Shown piece by piece: positions 10,758 to 22,600 of a stretch of DNA of 64,000 nt (position 1 is the stretch's first letter; each line of letters starts with the position of its first letter). Source of the DNA: Knoxdaviesia capensis. Its lineage: Eukaryota; Ascomycota; Sordariomycetes; Microascales; Gondwanamycetaceae. A program made the translations under genes and the position numbers. The notes beneath the pieces are model-generated. The model ran no database searches. It had not been told where the DNA came from and saw only the letters and a list, made by a program, of their open reading frames with translations. Where the stretch lies: assembly GCA_001510575.1 (NCBI GenBank), contig LNGK01000001.1, positions 248,001 through 312,000 of the forward strand, in the 5' to 3' direction.

Positions 10758-12540
10758 GGCTGCCAGAGGGGGAGGTATCGGCGGGGACTTGAACGTTGGT
10801 GTGTGTGTGCGTGTTGGTGAGTTCGACCGACCGGAGATATGGTGAAGGGCGGACGTGTAAGCTGGATCGTGGGAACAGATGATGTTGGGGTATAATTTGG
10901 GTAGTGGAGTAAGTAGTGCCAACAACACTTGAACACGGAGAAGTTCTGTTCGCAGTGTTGCTCAGTTCTCAAAAGTGCAGCAATCGGAGATGGTGATCAA
11001 CTCGGTGATTTCGGCATAAGCCGAGTCTGGACGCTGAACCCTAGCGGCCGATTTCTATCAGATCCGAAATCCGGCACGGAGATTCCGCTTACACAGAAAC
11101 CACCACGGAAACTGAAATTGGACAGGACACGCAGCGTTAGAAGGAGAAGCAGCAACAGCTTTTCCTTTACGAGCACCTTTAGGTCTGAAGGTACTGAAGG
11201 TGTGCTGCTGTCCTGTATGCGACTGTAACGTTGGCATCTACGCAATGAAGGGCGTACGGTGGGTGATCCAGCATCAGGGGCTCTGGCCTGAGCCGAGAGA
11301 ACTTGTGAGCACTGGGAAGCGGTGGTAACTGGAAGCCCGGTAGACTGAAAGCCACAGGAACAGGCACCCAGACAAGCACTCAATTCTGGCCCCTGGTGTC
11401 CACTGTGCAGAGACCACAGAGCCCAATTCACTCGGATATGCATGGAACTCCTGGAAATCACTGGGGCCGATGTCCGAAAACACAGGACCAGGATCAGGAA
11501 AAATTTGCCCTCCACCTTGAGCAAAAAAGCCTTCGGCCAACACGCCCCCCCTCGAGGCCACGTCGCTTCGTATATGTCGTTTCGCTGCCTCCATGTTCCC
11601 TGCCGCCCACTAAACTAGACCGGAAAACTTCTTCTTCACGGGTCGTTGGCGAAACTAGTAGAAAAGGGACAAGTCGAAGAAGACGGACAGAAAAGTGCGC
11701 AACCCCCCGACATCTGGGTGAGGGGAAAGGGGGGTGTAGGTTTATCAGATGATCTGATAAGATTAGATGAAGGAAAAAAAATTATCACCAACTCCGAGCG
11801 TGTGCCGACATCGGCGAAGAGGCCCCCCTCGGCTTTGGTGTGCCGCGCTTTCCCGCTTCAGCCGCTTGGGTTCTGCTAGTTCGCCTTAGTAATGGAAACT
11901 GGCGAGAGAAAGATCTGGAAGAAAAGAACACTTTGCTGGCGGCAGGAGCGAGGCGGGAGGGCTCTTTCCCCATTGGAAATGGCCGGTGTTCCACACATCG
12001 CAACTCCATGCGACAGACTCAGTTTTCACTCCAATGTGTATGATGGTACAGACTGTATAGACTGGAGCATTTCGGACCTTTGGCAGTATTGGGCTCTTTC
12101 GTGCGTCTGAATCCCACGATATCCGGCCGTTTACAGTGTGTTTTGCGGCGGGTGTGTGTAGTTGGGATGGATCCGGATGCTACCAGAACATAATGCTGGT
12201 GGATTCAAACGGAGCCATAGTGGGAAGCACAGCACGGCACAGCATATTTCACATGAAAATTTGCAACATGGCGTACGTAGTGGTATATGCAGCTCAGTTA
12301 TACAGTACAGACAAAGAAAAAGAACAGAAAGTTACTAGAATGGGTAGATACAAGAGTGTGGTGTCTGCCGAGCAGGACAGCATAGAGAAGGCATCGCTGC
12401 TTTCTCAAGGGTTGGGGTATGTGTGTGTGTGTGTTGTTCCTTTGTTGTGTTCCTCAGACCGGAACTTCTCATCTCGCTCGCCGTTTTTGTTGTGACCAGT
12501 CTCTCCGAACGTGAACAATGCGACTTGCGTCCGTGCTCGC
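10758..12540. other. Spacer between the FSP1-like gene and the GNAT gene
   Basis: No credible gene was found; ORFs here are short and lack family features or consistent G/C-ending codons. It serves as promoter of the FSP1-like gene (leftward) and 3' region of the GNAT gene. AACCCTAG is at 11037-11044, and a short TG run is at about 12419-12433. Confidence 0.5.
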
Positions 12541-13687
12541 TTACTTCCGCGGATACTCGGGGTAGCCCTTCTCGACCCACTCGAGAAAGGTCATGCCGGC
12601 GCACTTGGGCATCCTGACCATGATCGGCACGGCGACGTCCTCGGGCGTGCCGAGCGTGGCCGCCTTGTGCACCACCTTGTCCGGCAGCGTCTCGAAGCCC
12701 AGCCGCTCGTACAGCTTGTACGTCGACGGCGACGCCTCGAAGTACATCGGCAGGCCCAGATCCTCGCACAGGATCGTGCCCCACTGGCACAGGAACAGGC
12801 CGGCCTTCTTGCCCTGCTGGGCCGGATCAACCGCGATGACGTGGGTGTCTGGGTGGGTGAGTGCAGAAGCGGTGTTAGCGGATGCCACTGCGGGATCAAG
12901 ATGTTCTCTTCAGAGGGAGAGAGGGAGAGAGAGAGAGAGAGAGAGAGTCCTTACAGATGTGCGGGTGCCCGCCAATGTACTTCTCGCGCACCTCCCACAG
13001 CGGCCGCAGCACCGTCTCGGCCTTGACGCGGTGCTCGCCCTCCAGCCACGGCAAGCCGCCGAACGCGCGCTCCTCGTCCGAGCGGCCGTTGGCGTAGATG
13101 TCGAGCATGCCCATGCCGACGATGGTGCCGGTGGTCTTCTCAACGCACTTGTAGTTGTACTGGGTGGTGGTGGTGGTCCACCACGCGAGCGTGGCGTCGG
13201 CGTGGCCCTTGCGCACCTCGTCGTTGATGCCGAACGGGTACATCACGTCCAGCATCAGCGTGCCCATCGGGTCGGCGCGGAACGAGCGCACGTAGATCTC
13301 GAACACGGCGGGAATGTCGACGATCTGCGTCGGCAGCATGACGAAGTCCTTCGACAGCGCGCGCTGCGTCAGCGGTACCTGGGCCGGCGCAATCGCGTGG
13401 CCGTTGGTCTGCTCGGCCGGCGCAGCCGCAGCGGGGGTGGTCTCGGCCGTCATGGTGGCGGCGGCGGCGGCGGCGGGTTCGGAGGGCTTGGTCGCGGGCT
13501 CGGGCTCGGTGGACTCGGCGATGGTGGGCGTGGTGGCAGCGGTAGCAGGCGCGGGAGCAGCGGCTTCGGTGTGCAGGTTGGAGAGAGAGCGGCCTTTGCG
13601 GGAGAGTCGTCGCGACATGCGCGAGAAGACAGAGTAGATGTTGGCAGCGGGCGGCTTTGAAGTAGTAGTAGTGGTGGTGTCAGCCAT
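12541..13687 (-). CDS. GNAT-family N-acetyltransferase
   Basis: Acetyl-CoA-dependent N-acetyltransferase of the fungal GNAT group that has Ala/Pro-rich N-termini; substrate unknown. Exons 13687-12955 and 12848-12541 give 346 aa. Residues 1-95 are low-complexity (Thr/Ala/Pro). The acetyltransferase core starts near residue 115 (FEIYVRSFRADP). The splice junction joins GGHPHI to THVIAVDPAQQGKKAG, so the acetyl-CoA pyrophosphate-binding motif (Q-x-x-G-K-x-A/G, here QQGKKAG) begins exon 2. Motif B is LPMYFEASPSTYKLYERLGF, the usual 'Y-x-x-x-GF' end. The protein ends YPEYPRK. The 106-bp intron (12849-12954) contains a long GA tract, read as CT on the coding strand just after the donor. Confidence 0.85.
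12912..12948. repeat. (GA)n microsatellite inside the GNAT intron
   Basis: An imperfect then perfect GA run of about 37 bp. On the gene's strand it is a CT tract beginning a few bases after the GTAAGG donor. Confidence 0.9.
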
Positions 13688-16600
13688 TGTGGTGGTAGAA
13701 AGAATGGAGACAGTTCAAGACTTTGATTAGAGCAGTGGAGATAGAATGGGAGGCGAGACGGGCGAGCCGAGAGAATGAAAGCGAAGAGGAAGCGTGAGTC
13801 GATCCAGACTATTAAACTGGAGAATGGTTCACGGGAGTATGACGGAGATGTTCATATATGAGCAACGAGACGTCAAAAGCTCTGTTGAGCTAGCCAAGGC
13901 ACGCTTTTTTTTTTTATTCTATTCCAGGTCCATATCCGACGAGACAGACAGCAAGGCAATGCTGGTAGCAGCGAGGGCACGATGGGCGTGTCAAGCCATG
14001 AGCTCGGTTAGCACCCAAGTCTCCAAGACCTTTTGGGACGGGTCATTGAAGGTGACAGACTTTTTTTCTTTTCTCCACGGGTCCGTTCTATTTTAGACAG
14101 CAGAAGCTGAACGAGCTCGAGCTTAGACTGAGCAAGGACCCCACGTTCACCGTGTCGAGGGTACCAGGGGTAGCGAGTACACGAGAGTGACTTTGTCTAA
14201 GCAGTGGAGGAGGAGGCGGCGAGATGAAGAAGGCGGAGGGGGGGGGTGTTGGTAGTGGGCTGGTGAGTAAGATTGATGCAGAGGGTGACCTACACGAGGA
14301 AAGAAGAGAGTATGGGGTGAGGGCGAGGGTGGGTATTGTGAAGCAGGTATTTTCTTTTGAAGCTATGGAGGGAGTATCATGGCCTTGGGTGAATGTGGCA
14401 GGCCGTGCAAGTGGCAACAGGCTAGTTTCTTCTCTCTCGAGCGAGACCGTTCCATCTGATAAGCCGGGATCCAGTTTCACTGTGTTCCAGGGCCAAGTCT
14501 TGGAATAAGGTTCTCGCCCGGCGGTTACTCGTGAAAGCTCAAGACCTGCCTTATTCGTCTGGTCACTCCCATAGATTCAAGGCCTCACAAGGCCTGTAAG
14601 ATGCAGATCTGGTGCAGCCACCACTATATCAGAGGGCACAGCAGTATCTGGGCCAAATGGTTTGAGGGCGTGGTAGACTGGCCAGACACACGGCTGTGGG
14701 GATATACTCACAATTCCACGTACAGTACACCATGTCCTTGAAGCTCTTCTTTTCTTTTTCACTTTTTTTTTCTTTCCACTTCTCGTTAACTCTAGTGTAA
14801 GTGGAGAGGACCAGGGAGGGGGGGAGTGTGCATATTGAAGACCAAGCTATATCTCACCTCCTATACCACCCACCCTATGCCCTAGCCCACTTCTGAGCCG
14901 GCGTGTGCATGTCAAAGTTCCTGCTTGTACCGGGTCTTGGTGGCCTGGTAGAGGTACAAGTCACTCGATCCAGGTACCTCACTCGAAGACCGACGTTGAT
15001 GGCTAATTTTCTTTCTTTCTTCATTAGCCTGTCTGCAAAAAGTCAAAAGTGAATCCACCGTAGCATCCACCACTATGGTGTGAGTACCACCGGGTCTGGA
15101 ATCACGAAGCAAAGGAATTTTTATTTTATTTAAAAAAAATTCTCTTCCTGGTGGAAACAGGCTCTGCACACCCCCCCTCGCTTGCAACGGGGAGTCGTCT
15201 GCTGCACTTGCAAAAAGCCCTCTCGGTCTTCGTGATGCTGAGCTGGGAACTCTGCGATATCAAGCCATGGTAATAAGCGAATGCGACATCCTGTCTGCCA
15301 GGGCGCAGACTGAAAGTGGCCTGAGGCGGGGGCTTAGAGTTCAGGAGACTGAATTTCAATATTCGGGAAGGTCCAGGGTCCTGACCTGCTGTGTTCATCT
15401 CTTCTTCCGCTTCGTGTGTTGTGCAGGTTTGTCTCGGAGGGCCGAACCCTAGCTCGCCGCCGTACTAGGGTTACAGCCCACTTGTGCTGCCGGACCCTGC
15501 TCAGCCGGCCCTCCCCGACAGGCACGTCCAGTTGAGTGCCGGAGCCGCGGAGCAGAGAGTCTTCCGGGCACAGGCAACACACCTCCGGGTCCGTCAGAGG
15601 TGGCCCGGTCGATGATGCGGAGTGACAAGAGAGTGTCCAACCTGCCCGCCCACAACACACGCCTCATCTGCCAGACCTGCACACGCCTTCTCCACGAACG
15701 CCACGCCATCAGCCTTATCCGTCCTGCACAACACTGTGTGTTGCCCTTCCTTACATGTCTGATCGGTAGCTGTGCAAGTGCTCCCCCCTTCCCAGATGTC
15801 GGATCCCCACCGCCGGTATCTCCCCAGCGGCCACATGGCAGCCCCATCAGCCACTGTTTCAGCTGTCCCTCTGCTCCTGGGTCTGCACGCCGGGCGTCTG
15901 GTGACACCACTGGAATTGCGTGACGTATGCACATGTACAGTACACTTGATAGCGAGTGCAGTTCCGGAAAACGCCGGTCCAATGGGACTTGCGGGGTGCA
16001 AGTCCTCTCGGCTACACTATCCTTCCGTTCGAGCGGGTCTGCGTGGCCGATCGCCCCCGCGACGGTAAGGGCGCCTCCAGGTGTCCATGCGTGTGCTGCA
16101 CAGTGCCAGTGGAACAATTGCTATCGGGGTCTTCGTTATCTGTGCGTATGTAAAGTCGGGGTTGTTGGTTCTGCCATGGTCGTGTTGTTGGTTTGCTGTG
16201 GATCCCATCCCGGGGGTTGATCGGAGGTGCTCGGTGCAACTCCTCGAACTAGAGTGCCCGGGGAAATAAATGGAGCCCCTCCTGACAGTGTAGATAACCT
16301 TTCTCTTATCAGTGCAACCATCTGGGGTCCGGCCGTCTGAAGTTTCGCTGTTTTGTGGTTGAGTGGTTGAGTGGCTTGCAGCAGAGGTGGATTGGGGAAA
16401 GCCACGTCGTCTCGACATGCGATGGGGTCGGCGGTGGGACCCTGAGACATCGGAAAACAATACGCCTACTCGTATATACCACCCACAGACTCGTAAGCAG
16501 CTATATGTAGACTGAAGGGGACCATTGGGTACTGATGGATCAGGTAAGTCTATTGAGATGCCGCTAGGGTTGAGGGTTACACCGTCCGTCCGGGTTATAC

Positions 16601-19512
16601 TTGAAGCAGCCTATGAAGCGTCACTACAGTGCAACTATTCCACCGGAGAAGCATGCAGATAGCAGTCAGACATATCGTTCAAGCCACTGCGGCATGTTTT
16701 ATATTCCAGGACCCGAGCCACTGGGTTTCTCTGTGTCTATCTGGAGCTAGGTGTCAACGATTAGACATTTCTAAGGAGGTCGATGTTTCTGCTTGCCCTG
16801 AGCCGGAATGTGAACTACAGCTGGTGTGTTGACGACATCCGGTCCCCAGGGGGTATTTGCTCCATTTCACCGAGATAATCACAGATACATGGCGGACTGG
16901 CACCGATTGTGGATATGAGACGGCTTTACTGCCTGTCACCAATCAGGTTCACAATGACTCCGGGGTGGATGGGATAGCAGCGTGTGCCAGCCGTTCCATG
17001 CTGAGTCGTGGCTTGCGTTGTATCTGTTCGTCATTGATAAGTTATAAAATACCGTTATTCTCTCCACGTGCCCTCCGGAACGCCATCAGATCCCGAGGCT
17101 CTTGTTTCTCGAGTACCCCACCAGATCTGGATTCGACTTGGCTCACACTCGGAGTTGATGTCCACACGACTAGACATTATCACCAGTCATGTCCTCGTCA
17201 ACGACATTGAGCTCAATGCCAACCACAGGGCAGGTCATACAGCTCACAGCCTCGTGCTCCCTGCAAGCACGTTGTCGGATAAGCACAACCATGCTTCAAG
17301 GTGCGCACAGATGGAGGTTTGCAGGCGATCCCAAGACCAGACTTGTCTCGTCATTGTCACAACCACTGGCTTCTGTCACCTTACAGGAAATCGAGCCGCG
17401 AGGAGCGCGAAATACATCCAACCTCTCTCGATCCCCACGGGATTGACTTACAGCGCAGTTCTCAAAGCCGTCAGGGGAGACTGCGGCTATGCTGCTGATG
17501 GCTGACCGAGAGTGGGCAAAAGAAGGTCATCGTGAAGACGTTAGCGAGGTACAGGGTGAGAAAGACAACTCCCGGAGGTTGGAGTACCGGAGACGCGGGA
17601 TGGACACCTGGCTGATGACTGGAAAAGTGGTAGACCCGAGGTCCGGTGGACGGAGGTCGCATGACAGCCATAGGCTCTCCAGGAGATGGACCGATCGATG
17701 CTGGACAAGACCGGAGAGACATGATCGAAGATCAACGTTGCTGTAAGTGTTCAGAGAATTCTTCCAGGCCCAACGCAGAATCTACCCCAGATAGAGACGC
17801 CATGTCCTGGACGAAGCCACGAGATTGAGTGATGGATGTGCGTATGCCGCTCTTCAGTGTCACCCCGAAGGCGCCATGGACTCTAAGAGAACACACAGTC
17901 GTCGTGGGCCAAGTGAGCATTGTAGCCATGGTTACGAGAGAGACTGACAGGATGTGAATCGCTGTAATGTATGTGCCCATATGCCATATGCTGGCAAGCA
18001 GCTGGTGGCAAGAGGCACCACGAAAGAAGGCGAGTGAAGCCGCATCCTGTTAGAGGTATTGTGTCCTAGACGGGCACAGAAGCGACGAAGAGCTTACATC
18101 GTCCCTCTTTAGAATATACGATTCATTCATTCATGTGCATCTTTTATCACAGCAGCCTTGTATGTGCGCGCCTCTCAGCTCTGGTGAGATCTCGCTCCGC
18201 TGGACGCGGTTGGCAGAGCGGCCACAGCGACACCAGGTCTCGTTCTCATGTCTGGGTTTACGACGTGCTCACTAGATGAACCGTGATGAGAATGTCGTCG
18301 ACACTAATATATTGCTCTGTTTTTATATACGCACTGGTTTCTGGTACTTGGGCCCCGTGGGAGAGCTTCAACATCTCACAGACTTTAGTCGGATGGAGTG
18401 ACGAACAAGACGATGCTGGGGACACTCGTCGAGAATGCCACGCACGGAGAAACCTAGGACACAACAGTTTGCTGAGGAGAGTGAAGTGCATATTATAAAC
18501 GTCAGACAACATGATTTGAAATGGAAGTGCCTTTTGTTGATGGCACTGAGGCCGGTGTTCGTCATATACGCTCGAGAGGTGTAAGACATGCCGCAGACAG
18601 GACGGTAACTTCTCGGACGAAAGATGCTAGAGAGGTGCTACAAACCGCGAGTACGTACGATGGAGATACGTGAGCTCAATCGAATGACGCCAACAAAAGG
18701 ATAGAGCGCAGTTGGACCGGTTCGGAGTGCTCGATCACCAACATGCGTCCTCCACCGTGGCCCGCACCCCCCACGAATAACGCCGGTGAGTATCAGACTT
18801 ACCCGGCTACACGAGTCCAGACATCAAAGGAGATGCATATTAATATGCTCAACGACGACTTAGATTCGTCTGATGTCTGTCTGTCATTATGATCCTCCTG
18901 CGAGGGGACTGATGCTTCCGACTGGATGCAGGAGGACTACTTGGGACGGCTAGCCGCTCAGTTATACACCCACGGGAGAGCCCGCACGAACATAACTGCA
19001 GACCTCTCTCCAAACTCGGAGCATACAGTCCACAGGCTGACAGGCATATACGGCATCCATCTGGATACGCGACCCTCGACGTGCGTCCGCAGGCAATCTA
19101 TAGTGCAATGGCAATCAAACTAAGCGCCGTCGAACAGTCCTCTCGAAGCCCCTAAACGAGAAGACCACCGCCGCCAAGCCACCTCGTATTCCCCCCCCCT
19201 TCCACGGCACTGTATCTCCGCCACCGGGCGCCAAACCGCGGTCGGGCTTCCTACGGACACTTCGGGACCGGCGACCACCCGGCGCCCGGACACCACCTCG
19301 GGAAGCCGTGCATGCATGGGGTCCGGGCGGGCCACATATTAAGAGCAGTCCCTCTCAGTAGATGAAGTGAACACGGGCCAGATATCACTCTCGCATAGTC
19401 AGGTCGTGCATAGCCTGTGCGTGGGACGAACCCTGCGGAGAACAGAGGAAGATAGAAAACGGGGGATTAAAAAAAAAAAAGCACGAAGACTAAAATGAAA
19501 CAAAAAAAATAC
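13688..19512. other. Gene-poor block, left part
   Basis: No protein gene can be supported in 5.8 kb. ORFs are short, conflicting between frames and without recognisable motifs or the codon usage of the real genes. It includes telomere-like motifs as an inverted pair (AACCCTAG 15445-15452, CTAGGGTT 15465-15472) and as CTAGGGTTGAGGGTTA (16564-16579). A GC-rich island lies at about 19120-19340. Decayed genes or transposons could be hidden here, but I cannot identify one. Confidence 0.45.
19502..19509 (-). terminator. RNA polymerase III terminator of tRNA-Ser
   Basis: A run of eight T on the transcribed sense strand begins 3 nt after the tRNA 3' end. Confidence 0.75.
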
Positions 19513-19623
19513 CGACACCTGCAAGATTCGAACTTGCGCGGGCGAACCCAATGCCTGGAACCGCTACTTTCGGAAAGAGAAAGAAATAGCAGGGCATCGC
19601 CTTAACCACTCGGCCAAAGTGCC
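19513..19623 (-). tRNA. tRNA-Ser(GCU) with a 30-nt intron
   Basis: The reverse strand folds as a type II tRNA. The acceptor is GGCACTT/AGGTGTC with discriminator G. The D arm is GCC...GGC, the anticodon stem is ATGCC/GGCAT, and the loop is C-T-GCT-A-A. A long variable arm (GGG TTCG CCC) follows, then the T arm GCAAG-TTCGAAT-CTTGC. The anticodon GCT is at 19590-19588. A 30-nt intron occupies 19557-19586, directly after position 37, the standard place for eukaryotic nuclear tRNA introns. It decodes AGC/AGU. Confidence 0.93.
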
Positions 19624-22600
19624 TCGTTGGAGATTTGACGCGCGTTAGCAGCGGCCATGAAGACCCGGACCGTCGCAAATTGGCCGCAGTGCAGCCCGGC
19701 AGAGACAGAGTCCATCCATCTTGTGATACCGGCGATGTTTTAGGGTTGGTGTGTTCGGCCCCTTCGCCGTTGATGATGGACTGATACGTGCGATCACCAA
19801 ACTGTCTGACGGCTTGTGTGCGGAGATACAGTGGCTGGACGCCGGCGCTCTAGGCGGTGGCGGCAGTGATATAGAACCCCCAAGCAGCGCTATCTCCCCG
19901 GCCTGGCCCGCTACGGTCCAGGCTGTCCAGCTCCCGCTACGACCAGACCTTCTAGGGCCCTTAGATCGCCCCGAATTAGCCGACACTGCCGCGCAATATG
20001 GAAATGCACGATCGGGCTCTATCTCCCCGCGGATTCTGCGTGCTGCAACGATCCAGGTTTTGTCGAGGCCATCGGGCAGTTTCAGCAGGTTAATGCGAGC
20101 CGTCACACTTTCAGCCTTTTCTTGTTCGTTCCTTTTAATCGAGCTCGCTGTCTCCGGACGACCTAGTGCCCCAACTTCCAGGTTCTCGGTGAGCGTCGGT
20201 GAAGAGTGGAGCAAATGGCCCAGGTGGGCGGAGAACTCGGGGCGTGTTCCGATATGACTGTCAATGCTGTTTTTGTTTGTCTGATTTCCCCTTCAGCGAC
20301 CGGGTGTGGCGAACAGGGTGGACACAAGCCCAAAAGAAACAGAAGAGACACGGGCTGGACAAACTTTGGGCCGAGGTAAGCAGGCGGAACACGGAACCCA
20401 GGGACGCGAGCGTGAAGAGTGCTGCGCGACGTCTGACTGGACGTGGTTTCTTTGTGGTGTAGTATTTTGCTTTTATTGAGCATCTCGGCGATAGGAGATT
20501 TAGGGAATATGGGGTTGGGGGGGCGATAGAGGCGGAGGAGTCGGCCAGCGAGCACACAAAACGGCCCGCCTAAATCGTTGCTAGCGGTGTCCAGAGGAGA
20601 GAGCGAGAAGAAGCGCCTAAAAGCATCATGAAGATAAGAATAACGGGGCAATGACAGATGAGAAGCAAATAAATATATAACATCGACTCGTAGGAAAGCC
20701 TCGCTCTTCGGAGATGGGCGTCGTAGGGGCACGAGAAAACCGACAATAAAAAACGCAAGAAGCCCACCACCACCACCACCACCACACCACATCCGCCTGG
20801 ACCAGCAGCCAAAAAGTGACGTGTGGACTTTGTAAATGAGAGCAGCAGCTTAGAATCGTGATATGCCCACCCTAAGCCAGAACGAGCTGGTGGGTGGATG
20901 GGTGGTGTGGTGTTTGGGGTGCTGAGAAGACCCGAAAAGCCTTAAGCCCAACCTGGGAGAAAGCGGGACGCCAAGGTGTGGCTGTAGGGGGATTTTCGGC
21001 TGGCCGTTCCGCGAAGGAGAGTCACATGGAGGAGGAAAAAAAAAAAGAAACGAAAAAAAAAAAAAAGAAATACAGTAGAGAGAAAGAAGAGAGACAGACA
21101 TCGTACGGTGGGGATGTGCATCGTGCGTGCGTGCGTGCGGCTGGCGGCACACTGGATCTCGAAGGTACTCTCGCCCACGCACTGTTCTCAGAGCACAGAT
21201 TGGAACACAAACGAATGGAAGGAAAGATCACCTTGGCTACACATAAACTTTGCATCCTCTGTCTTGATAACACCTCCCAGAAGACACACGTCAGGACAGA
21301 GAACCACACGATTCCCCGTGCCTGGGTTTCTCCCTCGAGGGCAACTCCAGCAGGAGAATTTCCCCCAGGATCTGGGGAAGTCGACAGACACATCTCCCCA
21401 TTCCTCCTCCTTCAACCCCCTCAAAAACGTCTTGCCCCAAGTTCCTGGGGTGGCAGGACTCAAGAATCCGGAGAACACCGCCAACAGCCACCCAGGCCCA
21501 GCTGGCTGACTTTCTGTGCGTTCATCTCCCTTAAAAAGGAAAAAAAAAAACTGTGGGGCCCAGTCCTCTCGGAGGGTGGTCAGATCCAGCCCGGAGCGAG
21601 TTCGAAAGGGGAATCAGAGCAATTTTGGGGGGGGGGACAGGACGTTGTAGTCTCGCCGGAGCAAAATCAGCTCACAGGGTCATGGCTTTGCTAGGGGTTG
21701 TCCTGCTGTCAACAGTGCATGATCGTACGTCGTCAAGTTGTGCTTCAGAGCTTCCGTGTCTTTCCTTTGCTTTTTTTTTTTTTTTTTGCTCCTCACATTC
21801 CCGATATACGACAAACGAAGTGGTGTGTAGCCAGAAATTTGGGCTGGGGATCTGGGGTCAGCTGGGGGTGTTTCTGTGCTGTTCCTTCACGATATCGCGG
21901 GACGATGCTCTGTGCGGTCTTAGAGTTGGTAGCAATCAGAAGAGTCCACCTTCCCGCCAACTCTCCCTCTGTTAGACAGGAAGCGAGAGCATTGAAGATT
22001 AGCTGTTCGTTCAGTCCGCACATCATCGGGGGGCATTCGTCAATCCGGTGTTTTCGCCTTCTCCCTCTCTCGAATGCACATGCAAAAGAAGCAAGGATCA
22101 CCCACCATTGTGTCTGTTCGCCACCAGGATGGCTGATCCAGATGACCTCTCTCTTGCTCTTGGTGTCTTGCCCGGTCCGACGGCTTAGGTACCATGCATC
22201 CCGCGCGGGCGGGCCGCCGCCACTCTAGGACTGGGCCCTTCCTTTCATTCTCTTATTTCCTTTTTCTTTTCTTCTTTTCTTTTGCCGGTCTCCTCTCCTG
22301 GATCAAGATTCCATTCAGGAGGGCTCGGCCAAGCAAGCATGGCCTGCTGATGTCGTTCCCCGTAACAGCTGAACATTGTGGATTAAACGACCAAACCTAG
22401 AATCATTAGGACGCTTCGTCTATGCCTGTGTGCCCCCCACTGGGGGACCACCAGGTGGAACAGCCAACCGGTCGCCCGGGCTAGGTGTCCTTCGAAATCA
22501 GGCTTGGGCATTTGAAAACCTGCCTGGATAATGAATCGATGGAAATTCATTTTCCAACGCTGTTGCCTCGCATTTCCGGCTCGGCTTCAGCCTGGCCCGG

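Noticed and set aside
17471..17980. Hydrophobic minus-strand frames suggesting a membrane (rhodopsin-like) gene
   Set aside because: Could not join them into exons, and no diagnostic motif was found; at best a decayed relic.
19120..19335. GC-rich minus-strand ORF with an EYEVAW motif near the tRNA, considered as a retroelement chromodomain relic
   Set aside because: Too short, and the motif is too weak to support a transposon call.
19645..20257. Opposing ORFs of 168-189 codons
   Set aside because: Overlapping on both strands without motif or biased codon use, so neither is favoured.
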